From: an uncultured Pseudoteredinibacter sp.
GTDB taxonomy: Bacteria > Pseudomonadota > Gammaproteobacteria > Pseudomonadales > Cellvibrionaceae
Direction: 5' to 3'
Assembly: GCF_947500695.1 (NCBI RefSeq)
Contig: NZ_CANMSS010000001.1
Span: 434,001-498,000, forward strand
Length of the DNA: 64,000 nt
The translations under genes were made by a program, and so were the position numbers. This document shows, piece after piece, positions 17,127 through 26,441 of the stretch (its first letter is position 1; every line of letters begins with the position of its first letter). Below the pieces are notes generated by a model. The model was not told the origin of the DNA and made no database searches. It was given only the letters and a program-made list of their open reading frames with translations.

Positions 17127-19751
17127 ATGTCTGATATTTACGAGATAGCCGTCATAGGGTCTGGGCCCGCGGGCCTAAGTGCTGCGGCACGCGCTGCCGA
17201 ATATGATCAGCAAGCCCGTAAAAATGACCCCAATCATAAACCTACTCATATATTGCTTGAAGGCTTTAAGCATGCCGCAAAAACGATTTATCGTTATCAG
17301 AAAGGCAAGCATGTTATGGATGAGCCAGGTTTTCTAGACCTGCGTAGTCCTGTCGAATTTAGTTCAGGTAAACGAGAAGAAATCTTAAGTACCTGGGATG
17401 AAGGCATTCAAGAAAAAGAAATTAATATTCGCTATCAATCTGAAGTTAGCAGCATTACCGGTTCTGCTGGTGATTTCACGGTAGGCTTTACGAGTGGCGA
17501 AAACATCAAAGCCAAGAATATTATTTTGGCCATCGGCATGCAGGGTAACCCAAGAAAATTGGGGGTTTCAGGCGATGACTCAGACTTTGTTCAATATCAG
17601 TTAGATGATCCGGATGAGTATAAAGATGAAACGATCGTTGTGGTCGGGGCCGGTGATGCAGCGATTGAAAATGCCTTGGGCCTAGCTAAACAGAATAAAG
17701 TTTTTATTATTAATCGCCGCGAAGAATTCAGCCGAGCTAAAGAGGGTAACTTGAACTCTGTTTTGGCTGCGATTAACGATAAAAATCTTGATTTTGACTG
17801 CTATTACCGTTCTTCTGTTGCAGGCCTAGTGCTACCAGAAGCGGTTGGTGAGGCTGGTGTACTTACCTTGGATACACCCGAAGGCGAGGTGGATATTAAC
17901 TGCCATCGCATCATCGCTCGTTTGGGTGCGATTCCTCCTAGAAAATTCATTGAATCATGCGGAATTGAGTTTCCCAGTGATAAGCCTGATGCGATTCCAG
18001 AACTGACGGCGCAGTATGAATCGAATGTGAAAGGCATTTATGTCATTGGTGCCTTGGGTGGTTATCCGCTCATTAAGCAGGCGATGAATCAAGGTTATGA
18101 TGTTGTCGAGTATATTCGTGGTAATGAAGTTAAACCTGCAGATCACCCAATTCTCGATTTACAGCTAAAAATGCTGCCTTATGTCAGTGATGTCGAAGAA
18201 ATTCTAAGTCTTTACCAACAGCGTATTCCTATGTTTCGCCGAATGAATACTTTGGCATTTAGGGAGCTCGTCATTGAAAGTGATATTTTGGTATCACAAG
18301 CAGATGAGGGCATTCTTTCGCAATTAAAACTACAAGCCGATCAGGTCAAGGACGCCCGCTTTTCAGAATTGAAGGACAAAAAGCAGCAGCGAATAGCCAA
18401 GTTAGAGCAGAAGGGCAAAAAAGTCAGTAAGGCCGAAAAGGAAGCGGATCCTACTGCCCCCAAAATTACCAAGCTTATTAAGGCGGGCGACTACATTTAC
18501 CGTCACGGTGATTACAGTAATACCTTTCTAACCGTAGTGGAAGGTGAGGTGGTTTTAGAATCTGCTGACGGCCAAAATCAACAAACTATCAAACCGGGCC
18601 AATTTTTCGGCGAGATGAGCTTGCTTTCTGGGCGGCCAAGGGTGGGTAATGCGATCGCTGGTGAAGATACTATTCTGATCGAAACTCCACGACGCACCAT
18701 GGTTAAGTTGATGAATTCCAATGAAGAAATTCTTGGTGGTATTGACTGGGTGTTTGTGGTGCGCTTCTTACAGCAATATTTCGCCCCGAAAGCCGATGTT
18801 GGTGAGCTTCGCGATATTGCACAGAATACCAAAACCAAAACCTTTAATGCGGGCGAACATCTTTATAAAGAAGGTGATGACGGCGACTGCCTCTACTTGA
18901 TCCGCAGCGGTACCATCAGTCTAGAGCGTGCTCGCAATGATCAGGCCGTGGTGGTCGGTCAAGCGCAGTCTGGCCAAATGATTGGCCAGATGGCATTAAT
19001 GGGGGATAAAACTCGTCGTGAGTCAGCAAGGGCAACGGTGCGTGTTGAAGCCCTAATGATTAAGCAAAAAGAGTTCCTTGCTTTATTAAAACAAGACCCT
19101 GAGCGCGTTAATGATATCCAAGCGGCGACCAGTGAAAAGTTAAAGGTTTCTAATCAAATGGAATCCCTGCCTGAAGGCGGGTCCCTGATTTCTTTCTTAA
19201 TGGGCGAGGGCCTAGGTGAATCTACCAGTGCTTTAATCATTGATGAAAAGCTCTGCGTGGGTTGTGATAACTGCGAAAAAGCTTGCGCGGAAACACACGG
19301 TGGTATCAGCCGTTTAGATCGTAAATCCGGTCAGCGCTACGGTCACATCAATGTCGCAATATCCTGTCGCCACTGTGAAATGCCGCATTGTATGAAAGAT
19401 TGTCCTGCAAATGCTATTCACCGTGCGGTGACGGGTGAAGTGTTTATCGATAGTAGTTGTATAGGTTGCGGTAACTGCGAAACCAACTGCCCATATGATG
19501 TGATTAAACTGGCTTATGATGCACCGAAAAAGCCAGGTCTATTTCAATGGATGATGTTTGGTAGGGGAAACGGTCCAGGTCAAGATCCGGCATATCAGCC
19601 AAGCGACGAAGCGCTCGATAAAGGCAAAAAAGCAGTTAAATGCGATGCATGTGTCGGGCAGAAAGGTGGACCTGCTTGTGTAAGATCCTGCCCTGTGGGC
19701 GCGGTAGAGCGCTTGAATCCAGAACAATTTGTTGAGCTGATTGCCCCTTAA
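17127..19751 (+). CDS. NAD(P)/FAD oxidoreductase fused to two cNMP-binding-like domains and four Fe-S cysteine groups
   Basis: This 874-residue protein has a thioredoxin-reductase-like flavin domain (1-335) with the FAD motif GSGPAGLSAA (11-20) and nucleotide motif GAGDAAIENA (174-183). The redox CxxC of thioredoxin reductases is absent around 137-145 (IGMQGNPRK), so disulfide reduction is unlikely. A helical linker follows, then two Crp-like beta-roll domains (about 445-555 and 555-665; FGEMSLLSGRPRVGNA and IGQMALMGDKTRRESA). The C-terminal 4Fe-4S module has Cys groups at 710/713/716/720, 747/750/755/759, 778/781/784/788 and 839/842/851/855, as in DmsB/HybA-type electron-transfer subunits. 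It is probably the cytoplasmic electron-input protein, passing electrons from NAD(P)H to the membrane partner encoded next. The first phosphate-binding cassette has RV instead of RA, so true cyclic-nucleotide binding is uncertain. Confidence 0.88.
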   Translation: MSDIYEIAVIGSGPAGLSAAARAAEYDQQARKNDPNHKPTHILLEGFKHAAKTIYRYQKGKHVMDEPGFLDLRSPVEFSSGKREEILSTWDEGIQEKEINIRYQSEVSSITGSAGDFTVGFTSGENIKAKNIILAIGMQGNPRKLGVSGDDSDFVQYQLDDPDEYKDETIVVVGAGDAAIENALGLAKQNKVFIINRREEFSRAKEGNLNSVLAAINDKNLDFDCYYRSSVAGLVLPEAVGEAGVLTLDTPEGEVDINCHRIIARLGAIPPRKFIESCGIEFPSDKPDAIPELTAQYESNVKGIYVIGALGGYPLIKQAMNQGYDVVEYIRGNEVKPADHPILDLQLKMLPYVSDVEEILSLYQQRIPMFRRMNTLAFRELVIESDILVSQADEGILSQLKLQADQVKDARFSELKDKKQQRIAKLEQKGKKVSKAEKEADPTAPKITKLIKAGDYIYRHGDYSNTFLTVVEGEVVLESADGQNQQTIKPGQFFGEMSLLSGRPRVGNAIAGEDTILIETPRRTMVKLMNSNEEILGGIDWVFVVRFLQQYFAPKADVGELRDIAQNTKTKTFNAGEHLYKEGDDGDCLYLIRSGTISLERARNDQAVVVGQAQSGQMIGQMALMGDKTRRESARATVRVEALMIKQKEFLALLKQDPERVNDIQAATSEKLKVSNQMESLPEGGSLISFLMGEGLGESTSALIIDEKLCVGCDNCEKACAETHGGISRLDRKSGQRYGHINVAISCRHCEMPHCMKDCPANAIHRAVTGEVFIDSSCIGCGNCETNCPYDVIKLAYDAPKKPGLFQWMMFGRGNGPGQDPAYQPSDEALDKGKKAVKCDACVGQKGGPACVRSCPVGAVERLNPEQFVELIAP

Positions 19752-19769
19752 ACGGCTAAAAAGAAAATT

Positions 19770-20660
19770 ATGTATAACAATATATTAGAGTTTAAAGGCG
19801 GGCGCTACTTCTGGGTTTCCCTGGTGTTGTTACTCGTCTCCTTCGCCGTCTATTTCAGTCAAGAGGCTTGGCGTCCACCGAATGGTGGTACTTGGCAAGG
19901 TTATGTGCTGGGCACGATAGGGGCTTTGCTAATCGTTTGGCTCGCTTATTTGGGAGTACGTAAAAGACGTTATGCGTCCACTCTAGGAACGGTACAAGGT
20001 TGGACTTCTGCTCATGTGTATTTGGGCTCTAGCCTGCTGATTATAGGAACTCTGCACTGTGCTTTCCAGTTTGGCCTCAATGTGCATACGCTCGCCTATG
20101 TGCTGATGTGTGTTGTTATCTTTAGTGGATTTTACGGGCTTTATGCTTATATGCGTTACCCAGACAAGCTGTCCCGTAATCGCAGTAATCAGAGTTTAGA
20201 CCAACGTTTTTCCGAGCTCGATGAGTTGGATCAGCAGGGTAAGGATATTGCCTCACGTTGTAATACCGACATTCAGACATTAATCAACAGTGCGATTGCG
20301 CGCACCAGTTTAGGTGGTGGTTTATGGAGCCAATTGAAGGGTCAGGATAATTCAAAAGTAGAGCTTAGCGCTTCGGAAGACAACCAAAGCCGCACCAAGG
20401 TTGTTGATAATAGAAACCAGCAGGCGGCCATTGACTATATTGCCATGCGCATTCCAAATGTGAGCAAGAAGCAAGAGGCTCAGGATCTGCAGGATATTCT
20501 TTATATATTTGGTCGTCGCCGAGAATTATTAAACCGTATTCGTCGAGAAATTAGCCTGCAAGCACGATTAAAAGTTTGGCTGCTGTTTCATATTCCAACC
20601 ACTATTGTTTTGATTGTGGCTTTAATCATCCACATTGTGACTGTCTTTTTATACTGGTAA
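19770..20660 (+). CDS. Five-helix membrane protein, probable diheme b-type cytochrome
   Basis: This 296-residue protein has hydrophobic helices at about 14-31, 45-62, 80-100, 105-128 and 268-293, and a Gln/Arg-rich cytoplasmic or periplasmic loop (130-265). His82 and His96 lie in helix 3, and His274 and His288 in helix 5. Each pair is separated by 13 residues, the spacing that stacks two bis-His haems b in ferric-reductase and b-type cytochromes. It starts 18 bp after the Fe-S flavoprotein and ends 3 bp before the decaheme gene. The likely role is to pass electrons from the cytoplasmic Fe-S module, or quinol, to the periplasmic haems. I do not recognise a named family with certainty. Confidence 0.75.
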   Translation: MYNNILEFKGGRYFWVSLVLLLVSFAVYFSQEAWRPPNGGTWQGYVLGTIGALLIVWLAYLGVRKRRYASTLGTVQGWTSAHVYLGSSLLIIGTLHCAFQFGLNVHTLAYVLMCVVIFSGFYGLYAYMRYPDKLSRNRSNQSLDQRFSELDELDQQGKDIASRCNTDIQTLINSAIARTSLGGGLWSQLKGQDNSKVELSASEDNQSRTKVVDNRNQQAAIDYIAMRIPNVSKKQEAQDLQDILYIFGRRRELLNRIRREISLQARLKVWLLFHIPTTIVLIVALIIHIVTVFLYW

Positions 20661-20663
20661 GCC

Positions 20664-22403
20664 ATGCTCTATTTAATACGACAAACAAGAAAAACAGGCA
20701 CTAAGGTTATTGATCAAAACGATAGCCAATTGGATGCTGCTGCAATAAGTATCGGTTCTGGTGAAGGTCAGCTGGTTCAGCTTGCTGGGGAGGATGTCTC
20801 GGCAAATCACCTAGTGGTAACCGCTGTTGATAACCAAAGTGCGAAATTTGAATGCGCTAAAGGCTGTGTAGTCGAGCTGGACGGTCAGCCGCAAAGTAAA
20901 GGTGCAATAGGCCTTGGCCAACAATTAACGATTGGCAGACACAAGCTTATATTGCAGGCTCCTCCTGCCGGTTTTTCCTGTGCCTTAGAGTTTGAAATTG
21001 ATGCGGATGTTAAGCACTCAACTAAGCAGCGATTCAAGACCGATTTGCAGGGTGTGGGCTATAATCGAAGCTTAGCTTATATTGCATCAGCACTGGTCTT
21101 ATTGTTTGCTTTGGCATTGCCAATATGGTCCATGTTGAATAGTGAGGCTCGTGATACGCTATCAAAAGTTGGGATTCCAACCGATAAGCATTGGTCTAGC
21201 GGTCCGCTAATTCCAGCCCATCGAATTCCAGCGATTGGTGATGACTGCACAAGTTGCCACGCAAAACCTTTCGAAGTTGTACAAGATAAAGCTTGTCTTT
21301 CATGTCATAGCAATACCGAGCAGCATGTTCATAATAAGCATCCAGCTATTCCTGCCTTTGAAGAGTACCGCTGCGGCAGCTGCCATAGAGAACATAACGA
21401 GCCAGCAACTATTATTATTAAAGATCAGTCGCTCTGCGTAGATTGCCATGGTGATATTGCTAAGTTAGGTAATATTACTCAAGAGGAGTCAGTGGCTAAT
21501 GTTTCTGGTTTTAATGAAAAAACTCACCCAGAGTTCCGCTTAGGCTTGCTTGGTTTCGATGGTTTTAAGTGGCAGCTATCTAGGGTTCCTTACAGTAAAG
21601 AGCTGCAAGAAAACTCACAACTAAAATTTCCTCACGATTTACATTTAGATATCGATAAGGTTCAAAGCCAAGACAGTGGTGAGGCTTTGGAGTGTAAATC
21701 TTGTCATGTGCTTAGTGCGGATAATGAGCATTTTGAGCCTATAACCATGGAAGGAATGTGCCGTGATTGCCACGGTTTGGGATTTGATGATACTGAACCA
21801 AGTCGACAGCTTCCGCACGGATCACCTTTGTTGGTTAAGCAAACTCTGGAAGAATACTATATTCGCATGTTTGCCGATCCAGATTCTGGCGTGGAAGGTA
21901 TTGATCATGTGCGTCGTGTTCCAGGCAAGAGTCGCGACCTTGATCGCTGTAAAAAAGGTGCTTTGGTTTGCGGTAAAGAACGTGCTGCCTTAGAGCTGGA
22001 AAACCAGTTCACCAAGACAGGTTGCATTACTTGCCACGAAGTGGAAAAAACGGAAGCTCGCCAGTTGGCCGGCAAGAAAAAAGCCGATAATTTTTGGACG
22101 GTTAAACCGGTCAAACTTAATAATGATTGGTTCTCGCAGGGTCGATTTAACCACTCTACCCATTTGTTATTACGCGATGCACCTGTCGATGAGATTTGCC
22201 AAGACTGCCACAAGGCCGGTGAATCATCTGAAAGTCACGATATTTTAATTCCTGGACGCGATAACTGTTTACAGTGCCATGATGACCAGGCCGAGCATGC
22301 CGCACCTTTGGATTGCGTAGCTTGCCATAATTACCATATACCCGGAAATCAGGCGATTTGGTTGAAAGAACTGCCTGCTGTTTTGGAGCAAAAAACACCA
22401 TGA
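20664..22403 (+). CDS. Membrane-anchored decaheme cytochrome c with N-terminal FHA-like domain
   Basis: This 579-residue protein begins without a signal peptide. Residues 1-115 fold-match an FHA domain by pattern (AISIGSGEGQLVQL, then VSANHL with S46-x-x-H49). The phosphothreonine-contacting Arg is replaced (IGSG), so binding is uncertain. A single membrane helix follows (about 137-157), then a periplasmic region with ten CxxCH haem motifs: CTSCH, CLSCH, CGSCH, CVDCH, CKSCH, CRDCH, CITCH, CQDCH, CLQCH and CVACH. The architecture places a signalling domain in the cytoplasm and a haem wire in the periplasm of one polypeptide. Its last bases overlap the next start codon (ATGA at 22400), indicating translational coupling. 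It is the likely receiver of electrons from the b-type protein. Confidence 0.88.
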   Translation: MLYLIRQTRKTGTKVIDQNDSQLDAAAISIGSGEGQLVQLAGEDVSANHLVVTAVDNQSAKFECAKGCVVELDGQPQSKGAIGLGQQLTIGRHKLILQAPPAGFSCALEFEIDADVKHSTKQRFKTDLQGVGYNRSLAYIASALVLLFALALPIWSMLNSEARDTLSKVGIPTDKHWSSGPLIPAHRIPAIGDDCTSCHAKPFEVVQDKACLSCHSNTEQHVHNKHPAIPAFEEYRCGSCHREHNEPATIIIKDQSLCVDCHGDIAKLGNITQEESVANVSGFNEKTHPEFRLGLLGFDGFKWQLSRVPYSKELQENSQLKFPHDLHLDIDKVQSQDSGEALECKSCHVLSADNEHFEPITMEGMCRDCHGLGFDDTEPSRQLPHGSPLLVKQTLEEYYIRMFADPDSGVEGIDHVRRVPGKSRDLDRCKKGALVCGKERAALELENQFTKTGCITCHEVEKTEARQLAGKKKADNFWTVKPVKLNNDWFSQGRFNHSTHLLLRDAPVDEICQDCHKAGESSESHDILIPGRDNCLQCHDDQAEHAAPLDCVACHNYHIPGNQAIWLKELPAVLEQKTP

Positions 22404-24415
22404 GATTAAGCCGTAAGGGATTCAGCCTTAAACCCTGCCTATTGTTGGCCACTAGCATCAGTTTGTTAAGCTGCGGTGGAGGGGGAGGTGGCTCTGGTAC
22501 CGCGCCCAATGAAGGCACCCCAACTCCGCCTCCGCCACCACCGCCAGTGGTGTGTGAGGGCAATTGTACTAACGCCGATTCTTTCTTGCGTACAGCTGAT
22601 GTCGAGAAGGTGGTGCAACAAGCGGTTGCAGAAGCAAAAGCGCTTGGCGTTGCGGCAACCATAGCGGTAGTTGATCGTGTCGGCAATGTACTTGCGGTCT
22701 ACCGTACAGCAGATATTGATACCAGTAAGTCACTGCTGATCTCTAGTAATAAGCAAGGCTTAAGCGATATTGATGGTGGTTTGGAAAATATTCAACTCCC
22801 TTTAGCTGTTGGTGGAGACGCACTCGCTGCTATTTCTAAGGCGATTACGGGGGCTTATTTATCGACCGAGGGCAACGCATTTAGTAGCCGTGTCGCCAGT
22901 CAAATTGTGCAGGAACACTTTAACCCTGGTGAGAGAGTGCAACCGGCAGGCCCGCTTTTTGGTGTTCAGTTCAGTCAGTTAGCCTGTTCTGATTTTACCT
23001 TGGATAACTCTGTAGCAGGTATCGGTCCGAAACAAGCGCCGCTGGGTTTATCAGCCGATCCAGGCGGCTTTCCTCTATATAAAGATAATGTTCCCGTCGG
23101 TGGTGTCGGTGTGATATCAGACGACTTTATCTACACCCTAGATAAAGTTGTTGTCGATTCTGATATGGATCAAGACGAGCTAATCGCGCTTGCGGCCACA
23201 GTTGGCTTTGAAGCTCCCGCTGATCGACGAGCTGATCGTATAACAGTTGATGGTAAGGTCTTACGATACACTGATGTTGAATACAGCCAGCTAACGGCTG
23301 CTCCGGGTGCAGCGTCAACATTAAATGATAGTGATGGGCAGTATATTCCTGTACCAGACTATATTGATGGCAATGTACGTGCAGGCCAAGCTTTTGGTCA
23401 GGCTAGTTCAGGCATCAGAGCTGATACTACGACTTATCCAAATCGCGAAGCCTATGTATTTGTAGATGCGGCGGGTCAAGATCGTTTTCCCCCAACAGAT
23501 GGTACAGAATTAACCGCCGATGAAGTGCAAGCGATCATTGATGAAGCTCTTGGTGTTGCCAACCAATCACGTGCCCAAATTCGACGACCTTTAAGTACTA
23601 AAGCACGAGTAACTATTTCCGTTGTCGATCTGAATGGTGATGTTTTGGGCATGGCTCGTACCTTGGATGCTCCGGTTTTTGGTGCAGATGTGTCCTTGCA
23701 AAAGGCGCGTACGGCGGCATTCTTTTCAAATCCGGCGGCGGCAGATTTCTTGCAAAACTTGCCGCTAACGCAATATTTAAACTCTGACTTAAGCCCTAAG
23801 CGCAACATTGATATTGCAAATTATGTGCAAGCTCTAAGGGATTTTGTTGAAGACAGCTCGGCCTTAAGTAATGGCATTGCCTTTTCTGATCGAGCTGGCG
23901 GAAATTTGTCGCGTCCTTTTTATCCAGATGGTGTTGATAATGCTCCACATGGACCATTAAGTAAGCCAGCAGGAGAGTGGAGTCCATTTTCTACGGGCTT
24001 GCAGCTCGACCTCACCATGAATGGCATTGTCAGCCACCTATTACATGTTGCAGGCCTGCAAACGGATGACGTCGGCAACAATTGCGTTGGCGTCCCATTC
24101 GGAGGGACAGCAAGCTCTGCTGCCAATAACATCGCCAATGGCATTCAGATTTTCCCAGGTAGTGTACCCATTTATAAGGGCAATACCTTGGTCGGTGGCA
24201 TTGGTATTTCAGGGGACGGTGTTGATCAGGACGATATGATTGCCTTCTTGGGTGTTCATCGTGCCGCCGAAAAAATGAATGGAAGCTTCAATAATGCGCC
24301 GGCTGAAATTCGCGCTGATACCTTAACGCCACAGGGAACACGATTGCGTTATATAAGTTGCCCGCAATCACCCTTTATTGACAGCGACGAACAAAATGTT
24401 TGCTCAGGAAAGTAG
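22400..24415 (+). CDS. Lipoprotein with two GlcG/HbpS-like domains
   Basis: The start ATG 22400 overlaps the preceding stop; an upstream in-frame ATG at 22358 would place the signal peptide wrongly. The 671-residue product has a lipoprotein signal (SISLLSC followed by a run of Gly) and a proline-rich linker (TPPPPPPPV). Two copies follow of a GlcG/HbpS-type domain, at about 67-210 (VQQAVAEAKALGVAATIAVV) and 372-600 (TISVVDLNGDVLGMARTLD). This family includes extracellular haem-binding HbpS and uncharacterised GlcG proteins. Between cytochrome genes, a haem- or redox-related role on the outer membrane is reasonable but inferred. It is much longer than a single-domain GlcG (about 140 residues), with extra segments inside each repeat. 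Confidence 0.75.
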   Translation: MRLSRKGFSLKPCLLLATSISLLSCGGGGGGSGTAPNEGTPTPPPPPPPVVCEGNCTNADSFLRTADVEKVVQQAVAEAKALGVAATIAVVDRVGNVLAVYRTADIDTSKSLLISSNKQGLSDIDGGLENIQLPLAVGGDALAAISKAITGAYLSTEGNAFSSRVASQIVQEHFNPGERVQPAGPLFGVQFSQLACSDFTLDNSVAGIGPKQAPLGLSADPGGFPLYKDNVPVGGVGVISDDFIYTLDKVVVDSDMDQDELIALAATVGFEAPADRRADRITVDGKVLRYTDVEYSQLTAAPGAASTLNDSDGQYIPVPDYIDGNVRAGQAFGQASSGIRADTTTYPNREAYVFVDAAGQDRFPPTDGTELTADEVQAIIDEALGVANQSRAQIRRPLSTKARVTISVVDLNGDVLGMARTLDAPVFGADVSLQKARTAAFFSNPAAADFLQNLPLTQYLNSDLSPKRNIDIANYVQALRDFVEDSSALSNGIAFSDRAGGNLSRPFYPDGVDNAPHGPLSKPAGEWSPFSTGLQLDLTMNGIVSHLLHVAGLQTDDVGNNCVGVPFGGTASSAANNIANGIQIFPGSVPIYKGNTLVGGIGISGDGVDQDDMIAFLGVHRAAEKMNGSFNNAPAEIRADTLTPQGTRLRYISCPQSPFIDSDEQNVCSGK

Positions 24416-24427
24416 GGGATTAACATC

Positions 24428-26377
24428 ATGGCACGGATAGATAAGCCTTTTTTCGCTTTGAAACTGAAGCCAATATTGAATCACGGTTTAATAAAGGCCT
24501 CTGCTTTAGCTGTTGTAGTATCGACCGCGCAACTACCACTGGCAGCCAATACTCTCGCACAAGCACAAACCCGCCAGGAATGTGAGGCAGCGCAAGCAGC
24601 GAATAAAGCTAAGCGCCGCAGACGCCCAGGTGGCCGCGTTGACTGTAGCCAGCTTCCCGATGCTAATGAACAGATTGTTGAAACGGTTATCGATGGTAAG
24701 CCCCAGCGACGAACGCCAGGGCCAGTTAATGACGCCCGTTTAAAAGAAGAGCAAACCTTTACGGTATTGCGAGAAGACGTTGAGGAATCCCCAGTACCTC
24801 GCCCGAAGGTGAGTGATTTTGAAGACAGTATAGTGTTTCCTGATCGCTGGCGTATCGTTGAGGCTATAGGCTATACCGATAATTGGTGGGATCCGTACAA
24901 CCGAAATACCTTAAAAGGAGATGTTCCTCTTCATGATGATTGGTTTTTTAACCTCGGCGTGATTTCCGACACCATTTACGAAGGCCGAAAAGTCGTTACG
25001 CCAGTCGGGCTTATCACCACATCTGACCCAGGTGATTTGGATCTATATGGTAACACCGAGCAGCATTCGGTGATCCAGCAAGTCGCTATGGAATTTGTCT
25101 ATTACAAAGGTGATACGGTATTTAGACCGCCGGATTATGAATTCCGCTTTATCCCGGTGTTTAATTACAACCACACCGTTGTTAACGAGCTAGCCGGGAT
25201 TAATGTAGACCCTCAGCGTGGGGTGCGTCGAGACGATAACTTTGTTGGTATTCAAGGTGCATTTATCGATGTGCACTTGAGGAATGTGTCTGATAATTAC
25301 GATTTCGATAGTATCCGGGTTGGTATTCAGCCATTTAATAACGATTTTCGTGGCTTTTTGTTTCAGGATAATCAGTTAGGTGTGCGCCTATTTGGTATTC
25401 GTAATAACAACAAGATCCAATACAACCTGGCGTGGTTTCGTCGTTTAGAAAAAGATACCAACAGTGGCTTAAATGATATTGGAGAAGCGCCCCGTGAAGA
25501 CGATGTCTTTATTGCCAATGTCATTTGGCAGGATTTGATCGCGCTTGGACATTTTTCTCAGTTTTCTATCGTTCATAATCGTAACCGAGAAGATGAATTC
25601 TTTTACGATGTTAATGATCTGATTCAGCGACCTGCTTCTTTGGGCTTTGAACGTTTTAGAAACTACGATGTAACCTATTTAGGATTCAGTTCGGACGGTC
25701 ACTTTGGCCGTATCAACGTAACCCACTCACTTTACGCCGCCTTGGGTGAACAGAATAGGGGCCCCTTTGTTAACCAGCGCACTGATATTCGATCCTTCTT
25801 CGCTGCTGCAGAGGTAGGCGCTGATTATGACTGGATACGCTTGCGTGGCTCGGCTCTGTGGGCTTCGGGTGATGATAATCCCTTTGATAACGAAGAAAAT
25901 GGTTTTGATGCGATTTTCGAAAACCCACAGTTTGCCGGCGCTGATACCAGCTATTGGTTAAGGCAGGGGGTACCACTAGCTGCTGGCGGTAAGGTAACGT
26001 TATCGACGCGTAATGGCCTATTGAATAATCTACGCGCATCAAAAGAACACGGCCAATCTAATTTCACCAACCCAGGGGTGAGGTTATTAGGTGTCGGTGC
26101 AGATTTTGACGTTCTTCCAGAGCTCAGAGCATCCGTTAACGTTAACCAGCTTTGGTTTGATCAAACTGAGGTCTTGGAAGTTGCAAGGCAGCAGGCGGAT
26201 ATTGATGAGTCGATTGGTACGGATGTGTCCTTATCATTGATTTATCGACCGTTTATGAGTCAGAACGTTGTTGTTCGTTTGTCTTACGCGGCCTTGCTGC
26301 CGGGCAAGGGCTTTGAACAGCTATTTGGTGATGAGACCCAACATTCGTTGTTATTTAATTTGGTGTTGACCTACTAA
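24428..26377 (+). CDS. Predicted outer-membrane beta-barrel protein of the cytochrome operon
   Basis: This 649-residue protein has a signal sequence (cleavage near residue 45, NTLAQAQ), a basic linker (KAKRRRRPGGR) and then a long region of alternating hydrophobic/aromatic strands (RVGIQPFNNDFRGFLF, GRINVTHSLYAAL, DVSLSLIYRPF). It ends in LVLTY with a terminal aromatic residue, the usual outer-membrane insertion signature. It has no CxxCH motif. Its position between multihaem cytochrome genes suggests it plays the porin part of a porin-cytochrome conduit (as MtrB or PioB do), although I see no clear sequence match to those families, so the role is inference. The spacing to the previous gene is 12 bp. 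Confidence 0.7.
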   Translation: MARIDKPFFALKLKPILNHGLIKASALAVVVSTAQLPLAANTLAQAQTRQECEAAQAANKAKRRRRPGGRVDCSQLPDANEQIVETVIDGKPQRRTPGPVNDARLKEEQTFTVLREDVEESPVPRPKVSDFEDSIVFPDRWRIVEAIGYTDNWWDPYNRNTLKGDVPLHDDWFFNLGVISDTIYEGRKVVTPVGLITTSDPGDLDLYGNTEQHSVIQQVAMEFVYYKGDTVFRPPDYEFRFIPVFNYNHTVVNELAGINVDPQRGVRRDDNFVGIQGAFIDVHLRNVSDNYDFDSIRVGIQPFNNDFRGFLFQDNQLGVRLFGIRNNNKIQYNLAWFRRLEKDTNSGLNDIGEAPREDDVFIANVIWQDLIALGHFSQFSIVHNRNREDEFFYDVNDLIQRPASLGFERFRNYDVTYLGFSSDGHFGRINVTHSLYAALGEQNRGPFVNQRTDIRSFFAAAEVGADYDWIRLRGSALWASGDDNPFDNEENGFDAIFENPQFAGADTSYWLRQGVPLAAGGKVTLSTRNGLLNNLRASKEHGQSNFTNPGVRLLGVGADFDVLPELRASVNVNQLWFDQTEVLEVARQQADIDESIGTDVSLSLIYRPFMSQNVVVRLSYAALLPGKGFEQLFGDETQHSLLFNLVLTY

Positions 26378-26441
26378 ATTTGTGATGTTTGCCAGAAAAA
26401 GATTTGAAGCTGCTGTAGCAAGCGGCTCGCAAGGAAAAGTA

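Noticed and set aside
17127..19751. Annotation as thioredoxin reductase
   Set aside because: The NAD(P)/FAD fold is right, but the redox CxxC is missing and Fe-S and cNMP-type domains are fused to it.
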